NCBI GenBank assembly: GCA_029204225.1
Contig: CM055092.1
Location: 64,469,190-64,533,189 of the forward strand
DNA: 64,000 bases
Reading direction: 5' to 3'
Source of the DNA: Diphasiastrum complanatum
Taxonomy: Eukaryota > Streptophyta > Lycopodiopsida > Lycopodiales > Lycopodiaceae
In this document: positions 12,847-24,180 of the stretch, in pieces
How positions within the stretch are numbered: position 1 is the first letter of the stretch
How the letters are laid out: the number at the start of each line of letters is the position of its first letter
The notes under the pieces: model-generated
The model's input: only the letters and a program-made list of their open reading frames with translations
Database searches by the model: none
Told to the model about the DNA's origin: nothing
Position numbers and translations under genes: made by a program

Positions 12847-14880
12847 TTGGCTTTGCATCAATCGTAAGGTGGAGTTGCTTCTTGTTTTGTCCCAGCTTTT
12901 TGGTGGTTTCTCCTTGCTTGTTACTTCCAGGTGGTGGAATTGATCTCCAAGTAGGTGGCTTCTCTAAATTTGGTGTACTTTCAGCCTGTTTATCATGATT
13001 ATGGATTTTCTCCATAGATTTTGATGGAAATCAATGGATTTTTGACGGTTTTTTGTGAATTTTCACCTAGAATTGAACATTTTGGCTTGGAATTTATCAT
13101 TGCTACTGATCTAGTACATTTTTCAGATTGTACTTGCTATTTTACAGTCATTACTGATTGGGAATAATGATTGCATGTTGGCTGAAAAGTCAAAACGGTG
13201 CTTAAAGAATGATTTTTAGCCAGAAATTGGGGTTTTTGGACTTGAAATGGGCTATAAGAACCATAATTGACTGAAATCAGAACTTGTAGTGCTTGAATGT
13301 AATGGATTTATAGGGATTTGGGTCTGATTGCACTTAATTGTGGATTTGATCCACAAATTTTGGTCAAAATTGGTCAAAAAAACATGGTTTTTGATGGTTT
13401 TTGGACTAATTTTGGAGATTTTCATAAAATACATGGCCACTATTTTGTATGCACATTTTCAGAGGTGTAATTAAGTTGTCCTAAGGTTGTCATGAAGTTT
13501 GGTTAGGATAGGACACCATTAAGGGTCTCAAAATGTCAAAAAATAGTGTATTTTTTAGGACTTTTGAGCATGCATACCTATCAAATAGTGGTCTAAACCT
13601 GTTGAATCTCATTACAAGATTAGACTGATTTTCACAATTTAGGTCCATATCGAACGGAATTTGAAAATCCCAGTTTATGCAAAATTTGAAGTAACCATGG
13701 ATGTTTTGGATTTGTTTAAATTCGTTGGTTATTGATCAAACAGAAATCGCTTGTAAAGTGAATGATCTTACTGAGTTGAAATAAGTTAGTTTTCAAGGTC
13801 ACAATTCCTTTCACTTTTAGTTGTAGATTTTGAAATCTGTCAACTAGTTGGAGCATTTCTTTTTTTTTGGAATCAGTAAAGGCCAAATATAACGCAAATC
13901 TTATTGGAACAATTTTTATGTTATCCATATAGGGATTTGCTAGTAATTGAGTGTGGCACTTAATAAGTTGAACAATCAAAACAATCTTGTTCATTAGTAG
14001 TTAAAGTACTACTAATAGCAAATTGAACTTTTTCCTAGTACAAATTTGGGGCTTTTAGCCTAAACCATATTTGGAAGGGAGGAAAGAGATGAAGCTTGAG
14101 GAGTAGTTGATTGGTTGACCTAGTCAGTCAGTTTTGATATATACTTTCAATTTCTAAAGTATAACTGATAGCAAATCAAGAAGACTGCCTTTGGGAATTC
14201 GGATTCTTTTTTTCCAGTGTTAATTAGAATTTCGAGAAATCGAAGATTCTAAGGAAAAAGTGAGTGGCAAGTCAGATTATTCATTTATGGAACCATCTCT
14301 CTTTTGCAATTGGATTTGGATCTTGCAAGTGATGGCAGATGAAAGCTATTTCATACAGAAATCTAGTAATTTGGATTCCATTTGTGTCATTTTAGAGTGT
14401 TCTTTTATAATGACTGTGACAACCAAGAGAAATTCTAACCTGTAAAAGATTTCAGTTCTTTTTTACCAATTCTGAAATAGATATTGGATATTTAGTACAG
14501 TATGGTATTTGGTTTTGTTGAGATCTGTGTTCCTTTTGAGTTAGTGAATACACTTGAGGCATTTCATCTATACTTGAATAATACATTTTCGTCTCATCCA
14601 TGCTAGGGTACAATGTGGAGTGGTATTATTTGGGTAACACTTAAGAAGCATGAGGGATTTCAATGGTTAGATGTATCTCTTGGAATTGGTTGTGATTCTG
14701 ATCCTATAGTTGGATATAGGATAGCCAAATAGTCTTTTTGACTTTTTGGGCAGAATAGATCTAGATGCAAAGGATTCTTGGAGGAAAAGCTGGTGGTATG
14801 GGACATCAGTGATTCCAAAGGGGATTTCTTGGGCGAGAATGATCTGTAGACTGATGGTTAGTAATTACTGTAATGCTTCT
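12847..14880. other. retrotransposon-like non-coding interior, no domain recognised
   Basis: This stretch follows a copia primer-binding site but holds no gag, protease, integrase or reverse transcriptase motif. It may be leader or interior of a non-autonomous element. No clear second LTR was found. Confidence 0.35.
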
Positions 14881-14957
14881 TGGTTTCCAAGGGAAGGCTC
14901 GAACTTGAGACCAAAGAAACTTTGGATGTCAAGCTAACCAATTGAGCCAACTCCCTT
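14881..14957 (-). mobile_element. tRNA-derived SINE-like head (second copy)
   Basis: On the minus strand the unit starts near GGGAGTTGGCTCAATTGG, continues TTAGC (box A-like) and contains CTCAAGTTCGAGCC (box B-like). It ends CCCTTGGAAACC, as the copy at 1919-1992 does. The better-preserved box B here supports a Pol III origin. The downstream bodies of the two copies do not obviously match, so only the head is called. Confidence 0.5.
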
Positions 14958-16234
14958 GGGTGTAATTGCCATACTAACAGTGAAATCCATTGGTATTTTC
15001 TTTTGGGTATTGTGGGAAATTATGAGATATAGATCGATTCCAAATGGTATATCATGATTTACAAAATCTGGAAGCCTTGAAATCTATTATACTATTATGC
15101 TAAACCTCTACTTTCTAGAAAATTTTTAAATATGAGACAATTGGATTGAGATTCATATAATTCCTTCCAGCGTAGAACTTGGTTCTGAAGGACTGAAAAG
15201 TTATATGAAATTATACTTCCATATATGATCTGTGAATATGGCTCAGAATTTATTGATGTTTTCGATTGATTCAGTAGAGTTTAGACTTCCTAGACCCAAA
15301 TGTTAATCTCTATTTGGTAGTTGATTATTGAGATGTAATATTTCTGTCACTCGGAATAAGATATACTATGATTTCGAGGAACAAGTCCTGTGTGTAATAG
15401 TATTGGATACTAATTACTGACTTTTTTAAATCTTTGATATCTTATACGTTGTCTCTTGAGAACTTTTTAATTGAAATTATGGAATTTCTATTAAAAGGGG
15501 AAGAAGAAAAGATAGGAATAAGACTTTTGATGAATCAGCCAGTTGCATAGATTTTCAAAAAATAATCCAGTATGTGTGCAAAGGTAGAACTATCCAGTTG
15601 AAATAGAAGAACTCTCTAATTGATTTGGAGATGTTGAGCTGTGAGATATTCATGAATATGGGAAGTAGTGATAAAGATTAAATTAAGGTTCACTGATTGT
15701 TGCCAAGTACTATTTTGTTAAGGATTGAATCAGAGGAATAAAGTTCTAATCTTAATCTTATGTCCAAAGATGTCTATATAAGTCGGCCTAATCTTGGTTT
15801 ATATACTAAGATCTGAAGTAGGCTTAATGGTTGAAGAAATTTTATTAATAAGAGACAGATGGTTGGAAAACTTGTGATGTGGAATTATTCACTTCAGAGA
15901 TTTTCTAGATATGTTATTTACTCATGAGAACTAGAGTTTGTTTGTAGCTGAGTTGCAAGCTTCTCAGTGAGTTTATGTCAGTAACATATGCGAATTATGG
16001 ATATCTACCAATTTATATCCTATGTTTATGTATAGGAAATAGTTGGATATATTGCTAATGTACATCTTAATCTTGTGGATCTACTATGTGTTTTCCTATG
16101 TATTGAGTTTATATCGTATACTTAAACTAGTTAGAGTGCATAGACATATAAACAAGTAATGTGCAAAACTGTTACTTTCAGGTTAATGGCTCTTTCTGTA
16201 AAAAGGATAATTCATTAACTTAGTTATGGTTTAG
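14958..16234. other. no gene recognised
   Basis: AT-rich sequence without family motifs. The five bases TTTAG at 16230-16234 flank the LTR element and would be its target-site duplication; the other copy has been lost. Confidence 0.4.
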
Positions 16235-17495
16235 TGTCGTACTATACCAACAAGGTTAATATAGATTTTGTAGCAAATAGTGTCGTTCCCACAAAGGACA
16301 GCGTTAGAAAGTTATGTTTTTGGTACAATTTATTACAAGTGGTTTCGAGTGTTATTTTGGTTGTCAACAGACATTAAAAAGTAACCAGTATTACTTATAT
16401 TTGGGTTGATTGTGCTCATAATTTTCAGAACAACAATTTGGCCTCTATCAAATCGAATGAAACGTGTTCTACAGATGAGATGTTATCAGAGTAGTACAAC
16501 AGTACTACACTCTGGCTGATTAAGGTGTCAACAAAGAGTCGAGAAATGTTCGATGTATTCGCGATTGTACAGACAATTAATTAATCGCGTTCGCGAACTG
16601 TTCGTTTCTAGACAAAAGTCCTCAAAAACTAAAGTCCAAATTAATGGTTAAAGAACACGAATGGTTTCAGAGCACATTAGAAACTTATGTTAGTGACAAT
16701 CAGGAAGACATCAAAGACTCAATTCTTCGGACAGGGACTGTCATCTCATATGTATACATACAGCTTTATTCAATGATCGTGCTAGACTGTACCAAAGATA
16801 GTCGTTATTCAAGTGTCAAGTAGAAAGTATTCGCGACAGACGAATAAGATGATTTTAAAACGGTTCTGTAGAGCATGCTTTACGGATACACAGCAAACGA
16901 CTGTAATGCACTAGAGAGTTTGTCTAATCAGAGAGTAATTCATGTAATGCATTAGAGATTGTTAACAGACTCAAGATCACTCACACTCAGTAGTGCGGAG
17001 AACAGAGATAAGAGAGAATAACTCACAGAACTCTATTCACTTCTTCAATCTCTTACATATGCATAAACTCTTCTCTCTCGATGCTCGAGACTGAAATGTG
17101 AGATCTATATATGTTCTACGGGACGAACAAACACACCTCTTAAACAATAGGTGTGTCGCTCCCGCGAAAGGGTCTAGTTAACAATTAGACTATGTATAAG
17201 TTCAATTATACCATGAAAGGTATATTTAACTAAGAGTTAAAGTTACTCTAGTTTAACATGTCTTTTCGTATCTAGTCGTTTCGTGTGGACGACCTAGTAA
17301 AGGTTATCCAAGGCAATGTCTTTCTTATTAAAAGTTTTGCCCTTAATTACAAGGCAAGTACTTAGGAGATATATTCCCGAAAAATGACTTAGGCCTCTTC
17401 ATGATTTATACTTAACCAGCTCATATCTTCATTTTCGAGTATATCATGCCATATTTATGTTGAAATTCAATTTTTAACAATAAGGTGGCATCACA
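16235..17495 (-). repeat. 3' LTR, complete (1261 bases)
   Basis: In minus orientation it starts TGTGATGCCACC just after the polypurine tract and ends GTACGACA, giving TG...CA termini. The right boundary rests on the tract at 17496-17510; the left on divergence from the second LTR outside TGTCGTAC. Confidence 0.8.
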
Positions 17496-17510
17496 TATAT
17501 CCCCTTCCTC
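17496..17510 (-). promoter_or_regulatory. polypurine tract
   Basis: Minus strand GAGGAAGGGGATATA immediately precedes the LTR start TGTGATGCC. Its position primes plus-strand DNA synthesis. Confidence 0.7.
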
Positions 17511-18099
17511 AAATGTGAAACGTCCTCGTGAACATAACATCTTCTTTTTAAGGATTATTAGCGAAACATTTTGTTCTTCAGATTTTTGTTAAGGCGAAAA
17601 GATATTTCTTCGTATATATTGTCCTGTAGATATTTCTTCATCTTAGAGAATATGTGTCTTGTTGTTTCTTTAATTGAATAGGTTGTTTTGAGTTGATCTT
17701 TGAATTGTTGATGAAAACTGGAATCAAACTTCAAAACATCTTTAAACTTCAGAAATGCAGCATCCCATAGAAAACATTAGCACAACAAAGGCATGAATGA
17801 ATGTTTTATGAACGATTCACTTCTTCATATAATTTCTGAGCAAACTCCAAGTTTTGTTGAGCTTTGATCAATAGCAAGTCTTCTTTCGATTTTGTGTAAC
17901 AGCCAACTGGTAAGTTGCCGAATTCTTCTAACTTGACTGGGAGCAATGTTCCATCGAATAGCTCCCGAGTTAACTTTGTATCTTCGTCTGAATCACTTCG
18001 AAGAGTGACTTCTTTACAGTAACGAGCTGAAAATCTTATAAAAGAGCTTTTAACATAAAGATTTTGAACGAAAAATAATGTCTTTGCTACGAAAGTACT

Positions 18100-20716
18100 A
18101 AACTACCAAAATGAATATGTACAAAACTGCTTGTAGCTGACTTCCTTCTGTCTTGCAGATTGTGTCGAATTTTCGCAAAATAATCTACAAGATTTTGCTC
18201 CCAATCCACATAAAGGCTAAATAGTTCTGGATAAGCCATATTTATATTCATCAGCAACCCGGCATCGTCGAATTCGCCTAGATCCGCAACAGCTTGTGGT
18301 TAGTACAACTGAAACTGTGACTTTCGCTTCCAAAAATGTCGCTTATTGTCTTAGTTTCGCAAAAATTGAAACTCATTGATTCGCATATATTCTAGAGCAT
18401 ACATACCCGAAGAGCCTATGTATAACTTTGCTGATACGAAAGGCACGACCTGGAACTTACCCTGGATTATGCCCCAACAGAGACATCCTTTCTGTTCGAT
18501 AGAAAGCTGGGCCCATAACCAGAGAAAGTCGTCCTTCTCCCAAGGTCGCTTCCATTCATCGAAGGCAATGCCTACTTTGCCTGGTAGCATCATGTAATCC
18601 ACACTCCATTGCAATTCAACATTAAATGCATGTGGACACCATTTTCAGAAGCGTTCAGCAAATGCACGGACTTTGTCAGCACATAGTTTCGACTGATTGC
18701 GTCGTGTTCGCTTTGGCTGTGAGGATACAGTTGTCAAGTCCTGAGTTTGCAACTCAGCAGCCAGCTTCTGATCTTCCAATTGTTGTTTGAGATTCGATAG
18801 CTCCTGCTCGAGCTTGTCGAGATTCGCGACAGCCTCCAAATACTCAGGATGGTCTGAGGCTCCGGAACAGGATGGCACAACTTGAAGTTGTTGTGTGAGT
18901 CGTGATTTCGTCATCCCCTTCCTCGAAAGTGACCACCTTCTCTACAGCAGCTGACTGAAGTTCAGCGTTGATAATTTCTTTCGCCTCTACTAAGATATCT
19001 TTTGCAAATAACTTTTGCAGCATCACGGTCATAGTCGGGGTCATCTTTAAGATCTTCCTTAGTCATAGATTTGTTTGTCATTTTACTAGAAGATTTCTTC
19101 TTTGAGGACTTTTTGCGCTTCGTCGAAGATTTCTAGTCAGGATTTGAGGAGCTTTTGCTTCTCGTTGTGACTTTGAATAACTTCTCCACGTCACTTGGCT
19201 AGGATTGATCTTCTGTCTCTACCAATTTTTCTTCAATAACGTCATTTTTCTGCACAATAGCATCAGTCAAGGCTTTCACTTTCGAGTCTGCAGCAGCTGG
19301 TGTCGCTACATACTGATATTTGGGTCACGGCTTCTGCGGCTGAGGGTAGTTAGGATACTTGTGACCAGGCTCTCTGCAATTCGAGCATAACGGTACATAA
19401 CCAATCAACTTTCGCGGCTGAGGACAGTCAGGTGAAAAATGTCTCGGCTCTCCACAGTTATAGCAGTTGTCCGACACTGGTTTAGTCGCAGTTTGAGACT
19501 TTGTTGGTCCAACAAATTCAGGAGGATTATGTCTTCTTGGTGCGAACTTGGGTCTATCCTACGGGGCTGATGCTGCAATACCCTGAACATACTTAGTAAT
19601 CGCATCATTTTGAAAAATAAAAAGTACCTCCTGGGTAGGATCTTCAACATATTTGACATTCACAGTGGTGCAGCCTTCCTTAGTGTGTCCTGAAGTTCCA
19701 CATTTTGTACACCACATTCCTGAGTTGGAAGAAGACGCTTTCAGTCTTTTATCTGCAACTTCAGAGATCTGCACTTTCAAATCATTAAACTTTTTATTAA
19801 GGTCAGCCATATTACTCTTCCAAAGCTTTTCAACTTTAGAAGTTGACGACTTATCCTTGACAACTTTTGTGTCGTCCTTTCATTTAGTTCGTCATTTATT
19901 CTTTCCCTCTCCTTTGTCAGCTTCTGATTCTGATGAATCGCTGCTTTCAGATTCTGAACTTGAAGAACTGGTACTTGAATCAGAATCTAAATCATCCTTG
20001 CTGGTACTAGAATCAGTCTTCGACTTTCGAGATTTCTTAGTTGATCGTCGCTTTTGTGCTAGTTTTGAGGTCTCAAAATTTTTGGCACCAGCTATTACTA
20101 CTGCTAAGGAGGTCATGTCCCCTTGTCTGCAATACCGATCAATCTTTGGTGGTAAACCAGCCAAAAACCATTCGATCTGCATATCAACTAGATATACACC
20201 GGTTAGTTTTCCTATGAGATTTTTAACCTTTCGTGTATATTTGCGAAGGGATTCTTTACTCTTCTTCTGAACATTGTTCAAACGTCCGAGAATTCTCGAT
20301 TTGTAACCGATTTCTCTAAACTAGTTCATAAACGCATCTTTCAACAGGTACCAGGTTCTTACACGGCCTAGTTCAACTTGACTATACCAGATACGCGCCT
20401 GCTTTCTTAGTAGACCAGGGAAGATCCGTAGTTTGTCTACGTCAGTACCATTGTTATTTGCATTAGCTATTGACTCAAATTGTGAGACATAGCTATCTGC
20501 ATCATCGGAAGAAGTCCCTTTAAGATAATTGTATTTAATTTTTGATATAGAAGTGGAACGTGTAGTAGGACCCTCCATACCGAAGCTAATTAGGAGTTCA
20601 AGTAACTGGGCAGTGATTTTGTCTAGATTTCTTCGACTAGTACTCTCACTTTGTCTTTGTAAAAATTCCTCTCTAAGCTTTCGATATCGTTCTAATCTAG
20701 ATTCTCTATCTGACAT
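18100..20716 (-). pseudogene. retrotransposon gag polyprotein with zinc knuckles
   Basis: From ATG at 20716 the frame encodes a gag-like protein: MSDRESRLERYRKLREEF, a capsid-like stretch (ARIWYSQVELGRVRTW), a Ser/Asp/Glu-rich tract, and zinc knuckles CTKCGTSGHTKEGC (about 19715-19674) and CYNCGEPRHFSPDC (about 19470-19429). A third, CSNCREPGHKYPNY, has lost its last Cys. A coiled-coil-like segment, DKLEQELSNLKQQLEDQKL, follows near 18815. One frame runs from 20716 to about 19040 interrupted only by stop codons (TAG near 20322, two TGA near 19890, TAG near 19560, TGA near 19333). Frame changes appear further on, near 19030 and 18905. Below 18600 an open frame of 87 codons has no recognised domain. 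No pol is seen. Confidence 0.75.
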
Positions 20717-20768
20717 ACACTAGAGATGGAGATGGATTGTCAAATTTCTTCTAACTTTCCTAAACTAT

Positions 20769-20785
20769 CCCCGACAATGGCACCA
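20769..20785 (-). promoter_or_regulatory. primer-binding site (tRNA-Asp-like)
   Basis: Minus strand TGGTGCCATTGTCGGGG, 12 bases inside the 5' LTR, resembles the tRNA-Asp site of Athila/Tat gypsy elements, with the CpG positions changed to TG/CA. Confidence 0.65.
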
Positions 20786-20797
20786 AAAATTGGTATA

Positions 20798-21230
20798 TGT
20801 CGTACTATACCAACAAGGTTAATATAGATTTTGTAGCAAATAGTGTCATTCCCACATAGGACAGCGTTAGAAAGTTATGTTTTTGGTACAATTTATGACA
20901 AGTGGTTTCGAGTGTTATTTTGGTTGTAGACAAACATTAAAAAGTAACTAGTATTACTTATATTTGGGTGTATTGTGTTGATAATTTTCAGAACAACAAT
21001 CTGGCCTCTACCAAATCAAATGAAACACGTTCTACAAATTAGATGTTATCAGAGTAGTACAACAGTACTACACTCTGGTTGATTAAGATGTCAACAAAGA
21101 GTTGAGAAATGTTTGATGTATTCGCGATTGTACAGCGAATTAATTAATCGCGTTCACGAACTGTTTGTTTTTAGACAGAAGTCCTCAACAACTAAAGTCC
21201 AAATTAATGGCTAAAGAACACGAATGGTTT
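20798..21230 (-). repeat. 5' LTR, truncated (about 433 bases)
   Basis: It matches 16235-16667 closely, starting at TGTCGTACTATACC. Similarity stops sharply after GAATGGTTT at 21230, where the palindromic tandem array begins, so about 830 bases of the LTR are missing or replaced. Confidence 0.8.
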
Positions 21231-21373
21231 GCCACGCGTGGCAAATTTTTCCAGAGAGCGCTCTTGTGCCATACGTGGCAACTTTTTCTAGAGAGTGCCC
21301 TAGTGCCACACGTGGCAAATCTTCTGAAAAAAAATTTGCATTGGCGTGGTAGTGCCATGCATGGCACTACCAC
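21231..21373. repeat. tandem array of palindromic GCCACxCGTGGC units
   Basis: Three units of about 37 bases begin GCCACGCGTGGC (21231), GCCATACGTGGC (about 21268) and GCCACACGTGGC (about 21305). Each core is a palindrome or near-palindrome, followed by a T-rich stretch and AGAGAG. The array ends in a perfect 28-base palindrome at 21346-21373, centred on TGCCATGCATGGCA. Confidence 0.85.
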
Positions 21374-21471
21374 ACAGAAATTTTCAAACAACAAAAAAAC
21401 ACCGTGAAATGAAAAAATTGGGGGTCCCGACTCTATTTGCAGATCGATTTCGGAATTTTTGAAGAAAAGCT

Positions 21472-22194
<723 letters not shown>

Positions 22195-22975
22195 CTAAGA
22201 AGTAATTATAGACTTCTTAGTCTTCGCTCTCTTCTCCGTCATTGTCGTTCGAGGGCGAATCTTGTCCTTCATCTTCGCCTCCGTCCCCTTTTTCTCCTTG
22301 GTTTCCTCCCGTACTTTCTTCCACAAAGGAAGCAGATGCCCTCTACATACACATTCATCTCCCAATGTAATATCCATCTTGTTAGACTGAATATTTACGA
22401 TCATTTTCGTTTGCGGCACTTCTGAGTCTATCATCTTGAAGGGTTCTTCATGATGGTGCAACTGAGTATTAACATCCGTTCGTGGATTATGTAAATTCAA
22501 AAGCGGCATAGGTGAAGAATGGGCTTCTATTGCTGCTTTAGTTGCTTCTAATTCCTCTTCTTCTTGCAATTGTTTAATCCACTACCTCATATTCTGGTAT
22601 CTCTTCTTTTTTGAGTTGAGATTCAGATACACCCCTGATGCAGTAGGTATATTTGTAGTTGGTACAGATTCAGTAGGTATTGGATCAACAGGAACTTCTT
22701 TCTGCTTTTGAGCTTTGGTAACAATCATCAAAGGTACACTTGGGTCAATAGGCTGAGTTGTTGGTCTTTGCTTGATCATGATCATATTTAATGAAGCAAT
22801 AACTGGCGGTGGTTTTGGTCTTGCTGAACAATCCTTGTAATAATGTCCATAACCGCATTCTCGACAAACTGGGATAAACTTTCCTTTGTTCAAACATTTC
22901 GCAACTCTATGGTTCTCTCTGCATGCAAAGCATCCAAGTGGTGCTTTGGTCCATTGTCTCGTTGCTTGTTGTACT
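22195..22975 (-). pseudogene. second retrotransposon gag-like fragment with paired short zinc knuckles
   Basis: On the minus strand one frame reads KAPLGCFACRENHRVAKC, then a linker, then CRECGYGHYYKDC, a proline-rich stretch and an acidic/Lys-rich tail, with one in-frame TAG near 22581. Both knuckles have the spacing C-x2-C-x3-H-x4-C, one residue shorter than the standard retroviral type. Upstream the frame shifts and stops near 22985-23000. No pol follows, since the tail ends at 22195. It is probably gag of a gypsy-like or non-autonomous element unrelated to the neighbouring copia piece. Confidence 0.5.
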
Positions 22976-23289
22976 GTTCTGAAGGTCCAATCTCTTGATC
23001 ATTACTGTGATTCCATTGCTCATTACCACTGTGAGGCTCTTGTTCCATTAGATTCACAGGAGGAGCTTGTTGTGCTTGTGGAGCTGGCAAAGCTAGTCAT
23101 TCAAGAAATCCCAGTTTTGAGCCTAGTTCTGAGTGTCCATTTGGTTGAGTAAGGAGTTGACCCAGTTGTTTGGTTTTTTGACAAGCAGAAGCCTATTACT
23201 TGTTTTTCTTCAAAGTCTTGGAAGGCAATCTGAAAAGAAATTCTCTGTTGCTAGTTCTGCTGACTTGGTTATTGAACCTGGAGGTTTGA

Positions 23290-24180
23290 GATTTTGTAGC
23301 AAAATGGATCTACAATTCTATGAGTGTTGCCATCCCGTTTGTTATGAAGCACATCTTGATGCCAAGGATCATGCTAGGATGGAGGAGGAGCTTCCAAGTG
23401 ATGAAGAACTTGAGGATCCACCTCAAGATGCAAGACCTCCAAGAACTCCAAGAAGATCCACAAGGGCAAAGGCCGAGCCATTGAGGCTCACCTATGATGG
23501 CAAAGGTGATCAAAGGGAAGGATCATCATCTTACACTTTTGTTACTTCAATGTTAGATGAGCCAACATGCTATGAAGATGCTTGTAAATCTAAAAGTTGG
23601 ATGGATGCTATGCAAGTAGAGTATGATGCTCTCATTGAGAATCATACTTGGAATCTTGTGAATCTTTCTCGAGGGAAAAAACCACTTGATTGCAAGTGGG
23701 TGTGTAGATTGAAGTATAATCAAGATGGATCAATAAGTAAGCCAAACCAAAGGCATTGATTATGATGAGACTTTTGCTCCTATGGCTAAGCTTGTTACTA
23801 TTAGATTGATCATTAGTCTTGCTACAACCTTCAACTGGGAGCTATTCCAACTTGATTTCACAAATGCTTTCCTCAATGGTTCTTTGGAGGAGGAGATCTA
23901 CATGAGGCAACCCGAGGGCTTCATCAAGGCAAAGCATGAAGGAAAGGTGTGTTTCTTAAAGAAGAGCCTTTATGGGCTCAAGCAAGCACCTAGAGCATGG
24001 TACTCTAGGCTAAACTCTTTTCTCATTTCCATCAATTTTGTAATGAGCGCATATGATCCACTATTGTATATAAGGTCTCATGATGGAAATATCATCATTC
24101 TTGTTTTGTATGTAGATGACATCATTTTGAGTGGTAATGATCTAGATGGAATTAGAGATGTAAAAATTGCTAGAGTTTAA
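23290..24180 (+). pseudogene. Ty1/copia reverse transcriptase fragment
   Basis: Plus-strand copia pol piece. A disordered pre-RT linker (DEELEDPPQDARPPRTPRRS) leads into the RVT_2 start (WMDAMQVEYDALIENHTWNL, then KPLDCKWVCRLKY). Near 23740-23757 a short deletion and frameshift removes the usual KARLVAKGF segment. The frame resumes as GIDYDETFAPMAKLVTIRL, with the copia signatures QLDFTNAFLNGSLEEEIYM, GLKQAPRAWY and the catalytic LYVDDIILSG near 24105-24135. Homology ends at about 24180, before the rest of RT and RNase H. The YVDD box is intact. Confidence 0.9.

Larger units (their letters stand above)
16235..21230 (-). mobile_element. gag-only LTR retrotransposon with tRNA-Asp-type primer site
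   Basis: Both LTRs, a polypurine tract, a primer-binding site and a gag frame lie in order on the minus strand. The plus-oriented LTR copies start identically (TGTCGTACTATACCAACAAG) at 16235 and 20798 and stay similar for about 430 bases. The internal region of about 3.3 kb contains no reverse transcriptase, integrase or protease motif that I can find, so the element looks non-autonomous. The primer-site type (TGGTGCCATTGTCGGGGA, close to the TGGCGCCGTTGCCGGGGA of plant Athila/Tat elements) suggests Ty3/gypsy ancestry. The 5' LTR (right side) is truncated. Confidence 0.8.

Noticed and set aside
14881-14957. Functional tRNA gene
   Set aside because: Acceptor and anticodon arms do not fold cleanly and a diverged copy exists at 1919; SINE-like or pseudogene.
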